A stretch of DNA of 5,874 bases. Origin: Rhodopirellula sp. (GTDB lineage: Bacteria; Planctomycetota; Planctomycetia; Pirellulales; Pirellulaceae). Positions 1 to 5,642 of this stretch are shown here, piece after piece (position 1 is the first letter of the stretch; each line of letters begins with the position of its first letter). Location of the stretch: NCBI GenBank assembly GCA_003513555.1, contig DOPG01000467.1, positions 1 to 5,874 on the forward strand. Direction: 5' to 3'. The translations under genes and the position numbers were made by a program. A model generated the notes under the pieces. The model was not told the origin of the DNA and ran no database searches. It saw only the letters and a list, made by a program, of their open reading frames with translations.

Positions 1-70
1 GGTGCAAAGACTGGGGGGTAGTCACATGGCGTAGAAACTAACGAACCCGCCACACCGGGTGTAGTCATTT
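1..70. other. left flank, no gene recognised
   Basis: This stretch lies outside the first repeat and resembles nothing else in the window. It holds one small perfect hairpin (ACCCG at 45-49 with CGGGT at 56-60, six-base loop) and no convincing ORF. If the module model is right, it is the original DNA next to the insertion site, or the end of an unrelated element. Confidence 0.4.
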
Positions 71-80
71 AGCACGCCCA
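71..80. other. junction core, copy 1 (possible att core)
   Basis: AGCACGCCCA sits at the join between the left flank and hairpin repeat 1. The same ten bases occur at 3452-3461 and 5643-5652, each time at the exact edge of a repeat. Upstream sequence here is unrelated to the other two copies, so similarity begins at the core. Confidence 0.45.
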
Positions 81-210
81 AAGCAACTCTCCTCGAACTA
101 GCTCTATTTCGCAGGTTTTTCACAAGCGCTTGATTGACTGAGAGTTATAGCGAGAGTGTTGCTTCCGGTGTGTGGGTGAACGATTGGGATTCGAAATTAG
201 ACACGCGGTC
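71..210 (+). repeat. 140-bp hairpin repeat, copy 1 (attC-like fold)
   Basis: Bases 71-118 match copy 2 with one mismatch and 136-164 match with one mismatch, while the 17 bases between (119-135) are unrelated. Similarity fades from 165 to 210. The conserved parts pair with each other: AAGCAAC (81-87) with GTTGCTT (158-164), CTCG (92-95) with CGAG (151-154), AGCTCT (100-105) with AGAGTT (141-146, one G-U). Both mismatches fall in unpaired positions (106 and 149). A long stem with interruptions, conserved arms and a variable tip is the general plan of integron attC sites. The terminal boxes end in AAC and begin with GTT as attC boxes do, but do not otherwise fit RYYYAAC/GTTRRRY. Confidence 0.75.
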
Positions 211-228
211 GAAACGACTTGTTGTTTA

Positions 229-257
229 TTGCCATTATTCGCCAATTAGAGTAAGGT
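229..257 (+). promoter_or_regulatory. possible promoter of the parDE operon
   Basis: TTGCCA (229-234) matches five of six -35 consensus bases. A 17-base spacer leads to TAAGGT (252-257), a weak -10 with three of six. It would give a leader of about 25 bases before parD. The spacing is right but the -10 is poor, so this is tentative. TGATCA (257-262) is a small palindrome that could belong to an autorepression operator. Confidence 0.25.
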
Positions 258-287
258 GATCAGGGTCTGAGCAGCAGGAAAAATCAC

Positions 288-533
288 ATGCCCAACTCAA
301 TTAATCTGTCCCTCACCGATGAACTACGAGCATTCGTCGATGCGAATTCTGGTGACGGCACTCTCTACGCGACACCCAGCGAGTTTGTGCGTGATCTACT
401 TCGGCAACAGAAAATTCGCCAAGAGGCTGCCGCTGCCCGCGATGCGATTCTCGAAGGCTATGAGGACGCTGCTGCAGGAAGAACCGTCCCATTCAAAGGC
501 GATTTGCGAAGCCTGATGAAGAAGGTCAAGTAG
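288..533 (+). CDS. parD: ParD-like antitoxin of a type II toxin-antitoxin system
   Basis: The 81-residue protein is the usual size for ParD antitoxins and sits immediately upstream of a ParE-like toxin. The N-terminus (INLSLTDELRAFVDAN, about residues 5-20) fits the beta strand and first helix of a ribbon-helix-helix DNA-binding domain. TPSEFVRDLLRQQ (about 29-41) fits its second helix. The rest (residues 42-81) is Ala/Arg-rich and ends in basic KKVK, as expected for the tail that wraps the toxin. In this family the antitoxin neutralises ParE in the cytoplasm and represses its own promoter as part of the complex. ATG 288 has a good ribosome site, AGGA at 276-279, eight bases upstream. It lies about 78 bases after hairpin repeat 1, so it may be cargo that stabilises module 1. 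Confidence 0.85.
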   Translation: MPNSINLSLTDELRAFVDANSGDGTLYATPSEFVRDLLRQQKIRQEAAAARDAILEGYEDAAAGRTVPFKGDLRSLMKKVK

Positions 534-905
534 GTGGCCAAGAAATCAACTCGGTCGATCCCTCTGCACATGACGCAGAGGTCGCTGCACGATCTTATTG
601 CAATCGAAGCCTACTCCGTTGAACAGTTTGGTAGGCGAGTTGCCAATCAATATCTAGATAAACTCGAATCAGGAATCAATCGCCTCAAGGAAAATCCTGA
701 ACTGTTACGCGAGGAGCAGCCATTTCACGCTTCGCTGAAATTCTATCGTATCGAGAAACATGTACTCGTCTGCGAAACCGGCGTACCAGGAAAAATCATC
801 GTCCTAACCCTTCTTCATGGTTCAATGGATATTCCCGCCCGCCTCGCTGAACTGGAGCCTACGCTGGCAATGGAAGTTGCCGTGCTTCTTAAGAAACTCA
901 AGTGA
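534..905 (+). CDS. parE: ParE/RelE-superfamily toxin
   Basis: The 123-residue protein follows the antitoxin with no gap: the TAG of parD (531-533) is directly followed by GTG 534. GAAGG at 521-525, eight bases upstream, supports this GTG. The start also keeps the first beta strand (TRSIPLHM), which the next ATG (570) would remove. ParE features are visible: a helical hairpin with DLIAIEAYSVEQFGRRVANQYLDKLE (about 20-45), the 'NP' turn after it, the YRIEKHVLV strand near 72-80, and the closing LTLLHGSMDIPARLAEL (about 92-108), which matches the family's conserved 'LHGRMD' ending. Characterised ParE proteins poison DNA gyrase and RelE proteins cut mRNA on the ribosome; sequence alone does not decide the target. 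The C-terminus is a little longer than usual. The stop codon abuts the HTH remnant. Confidence 0.85.
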   Translation: MAKKSTRSIPLHMTQRSLHDLIAIEAYSVEQFGRRVANQYLDKLESGINRLKENPELLREEQPFHASLKFYRIEKHVLVCETGVPGKIIVLTLLHGSMDIPARLAELEPTLAMEVAVLLKKLK

Positions 906-1329
906 AGCGGTAACACGCTTTGGGAAAGCAGGGTCCGCTCTACGTGTGTCGCGCCTCATGGCACTTGCGATTCAGTGTGACCAGCTGATCTCTGACGGCG
1001 TGATCAAGAACCAGTCCGAACTTGCGCACTACGCTCACGTCACCACTGCCCGCATGACGCACATCATGTGGCTGACCAACCTGGCTCCTGAGATTCAAGA
1101 GGCGATTCTCTTCCTGCCGCGTGTTGAGTCGGGGCCGAACACGTTCAAGGAGATCGATGTGCGGCGGATCGCTCGGGTGATGGATTGGGATGTGCAGCGG
1201 GGGAGGTGGGAAAGTCTCTTCGGGTCGATCGCGTTTTCTTGGCATGGTTTACTCTCCCTAGCGATCCGCACAACGGGTCGGAAACTAACTCCGCGCGTGG
1301 ACTCGGCTAAGGGGCTAGGTCAGTTTTAA
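904..1329 (+). pseudogene. C-terminal fragment of an HTH protein from mobile elements, copy 1
   Basis: From about 904 the frame reads a recognisable stretch: VSRLMALAIQCDQLI, then an HTH (NQSELAHYAHVTTARMTHIM, helix-turn-helix around 1012-1071), then LAPEIQEAILFLP and RRIARVMDWDVQRGRW. From memory this resembles the DNA-binding region found beside or within recombinase-type mobile elements of planctomycetes, where the ending is close to 'DWRKQRRMW'. No intact N-terminal part or proper start is present: the open frame upstream overlaps parE, and the possible starts GTG 946 or ATG 958 lack a good ribosome site. After about 1210 the reading (to TAA 1327-1329) does not look like the family. I read it as a remnant, though a short HTH protein from 946/958 could still be made. 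It has a shorter relative at 3610. Confidence 0.6.
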
Positions 1330-1568
1330 TTTACGATGTTGAAACTACATGTTCTTAACTTCGTCTTAACCTTACTCGGAATCATTTCAGCTACAAAAAT
1401 GAGATGGATTTCTTAAGCCAGAGCCTCTGCTATTCCTTCCGTGGGCAGCTCCGCATTTTGATGCCGATACTGCATCAATTGAGCTTCGAGCGTTTTCAGT
1501 TGCGGATGCACTGGATAGGTTGGCTAAGACAGTTGTTTATGTTGCGTTTAGTTGCAGGTTTCAGCTTC

Positions 1569-2951
1569 ATGTTTGATTTCAGAATTTTCAAGCAATGGCA
1601 TCCAATTTTCTTGATGTCACTTTGCGTCTTGGCACCATTGGTTCGGGATGCTGACGGCAATGATTCGACGAAATCACGGATCAAGATCGATCGGGAGACG
1701 ACCTTTTTGACGGGCCCGCTACGAACCGATGGTACGGTTGACTACCCGGCGGGCATCAACGGGCGAATGAAGCAGGGCGTCACCCCTGAACACAACGCCT
1801 GCGTTTTGCTCTGCGAGGCGATGAGGCCGCTGAAGGCGTGGGAAATGCCGCCGGAGTACTTCCAGGAGATTCCAAGGACGCCGCCACCGAGAGATCGCAG
1901 TTATGTCCGCTACCTTGCCGCCGAGGTCGCGGATCCCTTGACTGACGCCGAGAGGCAACGCGTTGAGCTCATCCTAACATTTATCGAAGACGATCCGCGT
2001 CCGTGGACACGATCGGAATTCCCGGAAGTTGCCAAGGTGCTCGATGGCGATGACGAACCTCTGAAAACTGTTGCTGCGGCGGCCAAACGCGACCGGTTCT
2101 ACTCGCCGATCATGACGCGAGGTTTGGATGACGTTGATCCAGTGCCACTTGTGGCCGCAATGGATCCCATGACAACCCAGATGCCCTACATGGTTCATTC
2201 TCTGCGGTTCCGCGCCATGCTGAATCTGGGGGAAGGCAACCAGGAGGCAGCGTGGAAAGATCTCCTTGCCTGCTTCAAACTCGCCAGACTCATCGGGATG
2301 GGGCCCAGCAAGATACACGCTCAACGCCACTACATGCTCGAAGAATTGAACTGCGCGGCAATGGAGGTTTTCATTCGTGAAACGGATCCGTCAGCAGTGC
2401 AGGCCAAGCGGTATCTCGATGCGCTCCGATCTTTACCTTCCCGGGCGAGACTGAGTGAAAAGGTCGACCTATTCGAACGTTGTGCCTGTCTCGATTCACT
2501 GCTCGTCATTCGAGCGAATCAGGAGGGAGCAATCGCATATCTCGACTGTGAACCAGGTCTCGCCGCGGCCGGCAAAATGGTGAATCTGTTCTGGAAGGAC
2601 GCGATCGACTGGAACAAGACGCTTCGAATCGCCAATCGCTACTACGATCGTCTGGTCGAGAGCCTGGAAAAGTCGAATGCTGCTCAGCGTCATGAAGAGG
2701 CGAAGGTTCTCCAGAAGAAATTGAAGGGTATTGCGGAGAAATCTATTGGCATTCGAGGTACTGACGACACGGCGAACGGTCGCGCGACAACCGAGTCAAA
2801 ATCGGAGATTCTTGCCGCCATCGTCGCCGCAAATCTGATGTCCGACATCGACAAGTATCTGCTCTTGGAGTCACGCGTGAAGCAGAGATTTGCAAAAAAT
2901 GAAATTACGTTGGCTCTTGCCGCACGCCGCAAAGAGACGCGCAAAGAATAA
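1569..2951 (+). CDS. secreted planctomycete protein of unknown function
   Basis: No biochemical role is recognised. From ATG 1569 the protein has 460 residues and starts with a probable signal peptide: basic n-region (MFDFRIFKQWHP), hydrophobic core (IFLMSLCVLAPLV), then a polar mature part. ETTFLTGPLRTDGTVDY (about 43-59) and GVTPEHNACVLLCEAM (about 70-85) have the style of a planctomycete family of exported hypothetical proteins. So does the block around HSLRFRAMLNLGEG and AWKDLLACFKLARL (about 210-241), probably helical. The C-terminal third is charged and helical (for example around EEAKVLQKKLKGIAEK) and may form a coiled coil. The frame is open further up, with ATGs at 1404, 1461, 1506 and 1539, giving at most 515 residues. 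I prefer 1569 because it places the signal peptide at the N-terminus. No clear ribosome site supports any choice. It is the large cargo of module 1. Confidence 0.8.
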   Translation: MFDFRIFKQWHPIFLMSLCVLAPLVRDADGNDSTKSRIKIDRETTFLTGPLRTDGTVDYPAGINGRMKQGVTPEHNACVLLCEAMRPLKAWEMPPEYFQEIPRTPPPRDRSYVRYLAAEVADPLTDAERQRVELILTFIEDDPRPWTRSEFPEVAKVLDGDDEPLKTVAAAAKRDRFYSPIMTRGLDDVDPVPLVAAMDPMTTQMPYMVHSLRFRAMLNLGEGNQEAAWKDLLACFKLARLIGMGPSKIHAQRHYMLEELNCAAMEVFIRETDPSAVQAKRYLDALRSLPSRARLSEKVDLFERCACLDSLLVIRANQEGAIAYLDCEPGLAAAGKMVNLFWKDAIDWNKTLRIANRYYDRLVESLEKSNAAQRHEEAKVLQKKLKGIAEKSIGIRGTDDTANGRATTESKSEILAAIVAANLMSDIDKYLLLESRVKQRFAKNEITLALAARRKETRKE

Positions 2952-3174
2952 GAAAAGCGAAGTCAAGTTGGAGCACAAACGGGCAGCTTCCATCCTGACA
3001 CACCGACGGGAGTTGGCGTTCCCGAAAAATCGCTGAAATTGCATCGACCAACGAGATTCCGGCTGGGATACAAGTCGCTTCGATTCTTTCACCGCTGCAC
3101 CATTTTGTGCGATTAGGTGTTCGACACTAACGCTTGGATTTTGTTCAGATTCACTGATTCACTCCGTCGAAAAC

Positions 3175-3201
3175 GTGGGTTCGAATCACAGTGGCCCCAC
3201 C
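3175..3201 (+). other. tRNA 3'-end-like segment in repeat A
   Basis: GTGGG-TTCGAAT-CACAG (3175-3191) has the T-loop consensus and a partly paired T-stem. It is followed by seven bases TGGCCCC, an A in the discriminator position and CC, as at the 3' end of a tRNA. No anticodon or D arm can be drawn upstream, so this is a tRNA-like remnant or mimic and not a tRNA gene. The matching place in repeat B has the same arrangement. Confidence 0.4.
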
Positions 3202-3363
3202 GAATAGCGACATCGCTAACTTATGCGGCTCAAATCAGGTGAGAGTGTGAGAGCGAATGCGCCAGAGTTCGAACTTTGGCTTCGATCACACGCTAATGAT
3301 CGAATGTGGCGACCGACCAAGAGAGTGTCGCTCAATCATTCATCGACGTAAGTCGTTACTAGA

Positions 3364-3430
3364 AAGCACGTTATAACTCGGCATAAAAGAAGGCGTTGTA
3401 ACCAGCGTTGAGAGTCAACTGGTGGTGCTT
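3364..3430 (+). other. conserved compound stem-loop at the end of repeat A
   Basis: AAGCAC (3364-3369) pairs with GTGCTT (3425-3430). Inside, GTTATAAC (3370-3377) pairs with GTTGTAAC (3395-3402, one G-U) and GTTGA (3407-3411) pairs with TCAAC (3415-3419) over a three-base loop, giving a three-way-junction fold. GTGCTT can instead pair with a second AAGCAC at 3451-3456, inside the junction core, enclosing GGTC (3431-3434) and GACC (3442-3445). Confidence 0.5.
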
Positions 3431-3451
3431 GGTCAAGCGGCGACCGGAGGA

Positions 3452-3461
3452 AGCACGCCCA
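3452..3461. other. junction core, copy 2 (possible att core)
   Basis: The same ten bases join the end of structured repeat A to the start of hairpin repeat 2. Left of the core, A matches B. Right of it, the sequence matches hairpin repeat 1 and not the tRNA-like sequence that follows copy B. The sequence therefore changes partner exactly here. Confidence 0.5.
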
Positions 3462-3591
3462 AAGCAACTCTCCTCGAACTAGCTCTGTTTCGCAGGTTTA
3501 ACGCAACCTCTTTGTTTGACTGAGAGTTATGGCGAGAGTGTTGCTTTCGGTCTCACGGAGACCGAAAAGGATTCGGAATTAGACATGCGGC
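3452..3591 (+). repeat. 140-bp hairpin repeat, copy 2 (attC-like fold)
   Basis: This is the second copy of the repeat at 71-210, same orientation and length. The pairing boxes are intact: AAGCAAC at 3462-3468 and GTTGCTT at 3540-3546. The tip (3500-3517, 18 bases) is unrelated to that of copy 1. Just after the main stem, CGGTCTC-ACG-GAGACCG (3548-3564) is a perfect seven-pair hairpin absent from copy 1. The repeat follows structured repeat A directly through the shared core, and the second HTH remnant starts about 20 bases after it. Confidence 0.75.
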
Positions 3592-3609
3592 GTCCAATTC
3601 TGGAGCCAA

Positions 3610-3867
3610 GTCACAACGGCTCGCATGACGCACATCATGTGTTTCACGAACTTGGCCCCTGATATTCAGGAGGGGATTCTGTTCTTGCCTCGCGTCGAGT
3701 CAGGGCCGGACACGGTGAAGGAGATCGAGGTGCGGCGGATCGCTCGGGTGATGGACTGGGGTGTGCAGCGTGTGAGATGGCGTGAGTATTACTCGCAGGA
3801 GCGTGTCTCTTCCGCCATAAGTGGCAGGCTTCAAGGGAAATCATCGAGATGCGATATGCTATGCTAG
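3610..3867 (+). pseudogene. fragment of the HTH protein, copy 2
   Basis: The frame from 3610 reads VTTARMTHIM... and matches the copy at 904-1329 at 48 of 57 residues up to DWGVQRVRW (about 3780). The match begins in the middle of the HTH: its first helix and everything upstream are missing, and the preceding codons (FWSQ) are unrelated. About 16 of the base differences between the two copies are synonymous against nine that change the residue. After 3780 the reading runs out of the family to a TAG at 3865-3867. No ribosome site precedes ATG 3625, so a product is unlikely. It is a 5'-truncated remnant at the same place in module 2 as copy 1 has in module 1. Confidence 0.65.
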
Positions 3868-4001
3868 TGATTGGCACGGTCACGATTCTTGAGGAAGCAT
3901 GGCTAGGCTACCGAGAATCAAACCAAAGTCTCTGGTCGGTGATCCTGTCAATACGCCTGTTTAGCTCGCCTTTGCCGCTAAGACAACAAGATAATGAATG
4001 A
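3849..4001 (+). CDS. possible 50-residue small protein overlapping the lipoprotein start
   Basis: An open frame from ATG 3849 encodes 50 residues beginning MRYAMLVIGTVTILEEAW and ends in TGA at 3999-4001. That stop overlaps the lipoprotein start as ATGA, the form typical of translationally coupled genes. The N-terminal stretch is mildly hydrophobic, too short for a clear membrane segment, and no family is recognised. There is no good ribosome site before it, and its start overlaps the end of the HTH-remnant frame. A chance ORF is quite possible. Confidence 0.25.
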   Translation: MRYAMLVIGTVTILEEAWLGYRESNQSLWSVILSIRLFSSPLPLRQQDNE

Positions 4002-5116
4002 GAATATTGCTATTAGCACTCACGTTGATTGGATTGCTCGGATGTGATTCGGGTCAGGAATTGACTTCGGTCAACTCGACAAGTCCAGCATCACAGAGGC
4101 AATCAAATGGAACTGCAGGAGAAGGGGCAAACCAATCGACAAATTCACCCACGAAGCCTGTTTCGGATGGCGCCAAGACCTGTCTGGCAACCAACTTGGA
4201 CGGCGTTTACATCGTAAAAACCTCGCCTATTCAGAACTATATTGAATTTGCAACAGGACAATCTTCAGACATTCTGGAGATTCTGAGCGACAAGCCGCTA
4301 TGGTTTACGATCACAGAAGGCAATTCTGAGCCAGAGTGCATCAGCTTCGGTTTTGCAGGTGACGAAAAAACGTTGACTCATCAGTACTTTGTTTCATCAA
4401 CGCGACCTATCGGTTTCTCCTCGGTCAATGAAGGTGCCACCTATGAATTGCCGGTTCGGTTAATGCACAAGCAGAGCAATGAGGTAACTCTTGACGAGGC
4501 GTTGTCGATGGCGGATGGTAAGTTGATCGACGCAAGTGGCGGGGAAGGACGCAACCTCAACTTTCAATTCACGATTCCGCCGTGGGATCCTGAACTTACG
4601 CACGGGTTAAGCGACTCTCCGAATGCGTTATGGCTCGGTATGTCGGAGGAATATAGCGTGGGACCGATTGCTGATCCCAAGAACAAATCTCTGCAGCTCA
4701 TCGATATTGGCAGGACGTTCATGGAATATAACGAAGACATGACGCCAAAGCGAAACGGCGTGATGGGACGGCAGTCGTTCATGACCATCCGTGTCCAACT
4801 CGAATCAGCTCCAACATTTGGGGCAAGTAACCTTCAAGCATTAACGAAACTGGGAGGAAAGTGGCGTGGGTCTACCCTTGATCTCAGTGGAACGCGAATC
4901 ACCGATAAAGAAGTTTTTCATGTCGTGCGGATGATGAAGTTTTTTGTGGTAGACACGCTAGATCTCAGTGAGACAGAAATCACTGACAAGGGACTGGAGC
5001 AACTGATGGGGTCAAAGAACAGGTTGAAGAAATTGCGACTCTCCAAAACCCAGGTCAGCGATGAAGGCGTCGCCAAACTACAGAAGTCGCTTCCAGACTG
5101 CGAGTTAGTCTTTTGA
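3998..5116 (+). CDS. lipoprotein with C-terminal leucine-rich repeats
   Basis: The 372-residue protein starts with a lipoprotein signal, MRILLLALTLIGLLGC, with lipobox LLGC at residues 13-16, so it should be lipid-anchored at Cys16 and exported. A Ser/Thr/Asn/Gln-rich linker follows (about 17-55), then a central domain I do not recognise (about 60-285). The C-terminus holds three leucine-rich repeats of about 25-27 residues: LDLSGTRITDKEV (from 294), LDLSETEITDKGLEQL (from 321) and LRLSKTQVSDEGVAKL (from 346), ending in LPDCELVF. This LRR type, with a T/V-x-D-x-G turn and an 'LP-C-' ending, is common in planctomycete exported proteins and usually mediates binding; the partner is unknown. ATG 3998 places the signal at the N-terminus, though no clear ribosome site is seen; coupling to the small ORF at 3849 could supply initiation. 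It is the cargo of module 2. Confidence 0.85.
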   Translation: MRILLLALTLIGLLGCDSGQELTSVNSTSPASQRQSNGTAGEGANQSTNSPTKPVSDGAKTCLATNLDGVYIVKTSPIQNYIEFATGQSSDILEILSDKPLWFTITEGNSEPECISFGFAGDEKTLTHQYFVSSTRPIGFSSVNEGATYELPVRLMHKQSNEVTLDEALSMADGKLIDASGGEGRNLNFQFTIPPWDPELTHGLSDSPNALWLGMSEEYSVGPIADPKNKSLQLIDIGRTFMEYNEDMTPKRNGVMGRQSFMTIRVQLESAPTFGASNLQALTKLGGKWRGSTLDLSGTRITDKEVFHVVRMMKFFVVDTLDLSETEITDKGLEQLMGSKNRLKKLRLSKTQVSDEGVAKLQKSLPDCELVF

Positions 5117-5180
5117 CAACACGGGTTCTTTCCCCTTTTCTTCTCGACAGTGGGCACCGCCAGCGAACTCGGAGGAGGTT

Positions 5181-5200
5181 AAGGGTCTAGAACGGCCCTT
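5181..5200 (+). terminator. stem-loop after the lipoprotein gene, weak terminator candidate
   Basis: AAGGGTC (5181-5187) pairs with GGCCCTT (5194-5200) in seven pairs, one of them T-G, over a six-base loop, 65 bases after the lipoprotein stop. No T-run follows, so an intrinsic terminator is uncertain. Confidence 0.25.
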
Positions 5201-5365
5201 CAATAGCCTGGGCACGTGCGCCATTTCGGTGCGGCGGTTGCATCGACCGACCAGATTTCGACTTGCATCCAAGTCGCTTCGGTCTCTTCACCGCTGCACC
5301 ATTTTGTGTGATTAAGTGTTCGACACTCATGCTCGGATTTCGTTCAAAGTCACTCCATCAAGGAC

Positions 5366-5392
5366 GTGGGTTCGAATCTCAGTCGCACGACC
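5366..5392 (+). other. tRNA 3'-end-like segment in repeat B
   Basis: GTGGG-TTCGAAT-CTCAG (5366-5382) forms a T-arm with four of five pairs, one G-U. Seven bases (TCGCACG), an A and CC follow in the layout of a tRNA 3' end. The T-loop is identical to that in repeat A while the acceptor-like bases differ. No anticodon or D arm is seen. Confidence 0.4.
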
Positions 5393-5554
5393 GGAAAGCG
5401 ACATCGCTAACTTACGCGGCCTAAAACTGGTGAGAGTCTGAGAGCGGAGTCGCCGGAGTTCGAACTTTGGCGGTAGTCAGCGGCTAGTGATCAAGAGTGG
5501 TGACCAACCAAGAGAGTCTCGCTCAATCATTCATCGACGTAAGTCGTTGCTAGA

Positions 5555-5621
5555 AAGCACGTTATAACGCAGCTTTTAAGCAGGCTTTGTGACCACGGTT
5601 GAGAGTCAACTCGCGGTGCTT
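5555..5621 (+). other. conserved compound stem-loop at the end of repeat B
   Basis: The fold matches the one in repeat A: AAGCAC (5555-5560) with GTGCTT (5616-5621), GTTATAAC (5561-5568) with TTTGTGAC (seven pairs, two G-U), and GTTGA (5598-5602) with TCAAC (5606-5610). The rival partner AAGCAC lies in the core at 5642-5647, enclosing GGTC (5622-5625) and GACC (5633-5636). Confidence 0.5.
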
Positions 5622-5642
5622 GGTCAAGCGGTGACCGGAGGA

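Larger units (their letters stand above)
71..3460 (+). mobile_element. putative module 1 (hairpin end, parDE, HTH remnant, secreted protein, structured end)
   Basis: The boundaries are two copies of the core AGCACGCCCA (71-80 and 3452-3461) in direct orientation. Inside lie, in order, a 140-bp hairpin repeat, a toxin-antitoxin pair, an HTH-protein remnant, one large exported protein and a 423-bp structured repeat. Module 2 has the same order without the toxin-antitoxin pair. The repeats and their order are seen directly; mobility is inferred. No integrase, serine recombinase, Y1 transposase or DDE transposase is encoded, so the unit would be non-autonomous or inactive. Alternatives are a very large integron-like cassette, or a segmental duplication whose cargo later diverged beyond recognition. 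Confidence 0.4.
3039..3461 (+). repeat. 423-bp structured repeat, copy A (3' end of module 1)
   Basis: This stretch aligns along its whole length with 5238-5652, by eye at roughly four of five positions with small indels, and has no ORF. The best-conserved blocks contain self-complementary sequence: GCAC/GTGC (3097-3110), GTGT-TCG-ACAC (3117-3127), AGCGACATCGCT (3206-3217), a 20-base near-palindrome with one G-U (3261-3280), CGAC-GTAA-GTCG with a GNRA-type loop (3344-3355) and the compound fold 3364-3430. Similarity to B stops exactly at the core 3452-3461. It may be the recombination end of a mobile module, a structured RNA, or both. It is not a coding sequence and resembles no RNA family I recognise. 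Confidence 0.8.

Noticed and set aside
71..164. Calling the hairpin repeat a CRISPR or a simple terminator
   Set aside because: There are only two copies 3.4 kb apart with no spacers, and no T-run follows the stem. The arms are conserved over far more than a terminator needs.
182..200. GGGATTCGAAATTAG as a T-arm of a tRNA
   Set aside because: The flanks do not form a stem and copy 2 reads GATTCGGAATTAG, losing the loop consensus.
817..903. ATG 817 as the start of the HTH-protein frame
   Set aside because: The stretch overlaps parE in another frame and its residues (Trp-rich) do not resemble the HTH family; similarity begins only around 904.
940..1245. 101-residue ORF on the minus strand
   Set aside because: It lies opposite the HTH remnant, whose + strand reading matches a second copy at the protein level with mostly synonymous changes. 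The minus frame has no recognisable motif.
1974..2330. 118-residue ORF on the minus strand within the secreted-protein gene
   Set aside because: The + strand frame carries the conserved planctomycete-type blocks; the antisense frame looks like a codon-structure shadow.
3344..3355. CGAC-GTAA-GTCG hairpin as group II intron domain V
   Set aside because: The stem is far too short and lacks the catalytic AGC triad and bulge of domain V; no intron-encoded reverse transcriptase is present.
3370..3377. GTTATAAC as a classical integron recombination site (as in Vibrio cholerae repeats)
   Set aside because: It is present in both structured repeats, but it is internal to them: similarity between A and B continues on both sides, so no cassette junction lies there.
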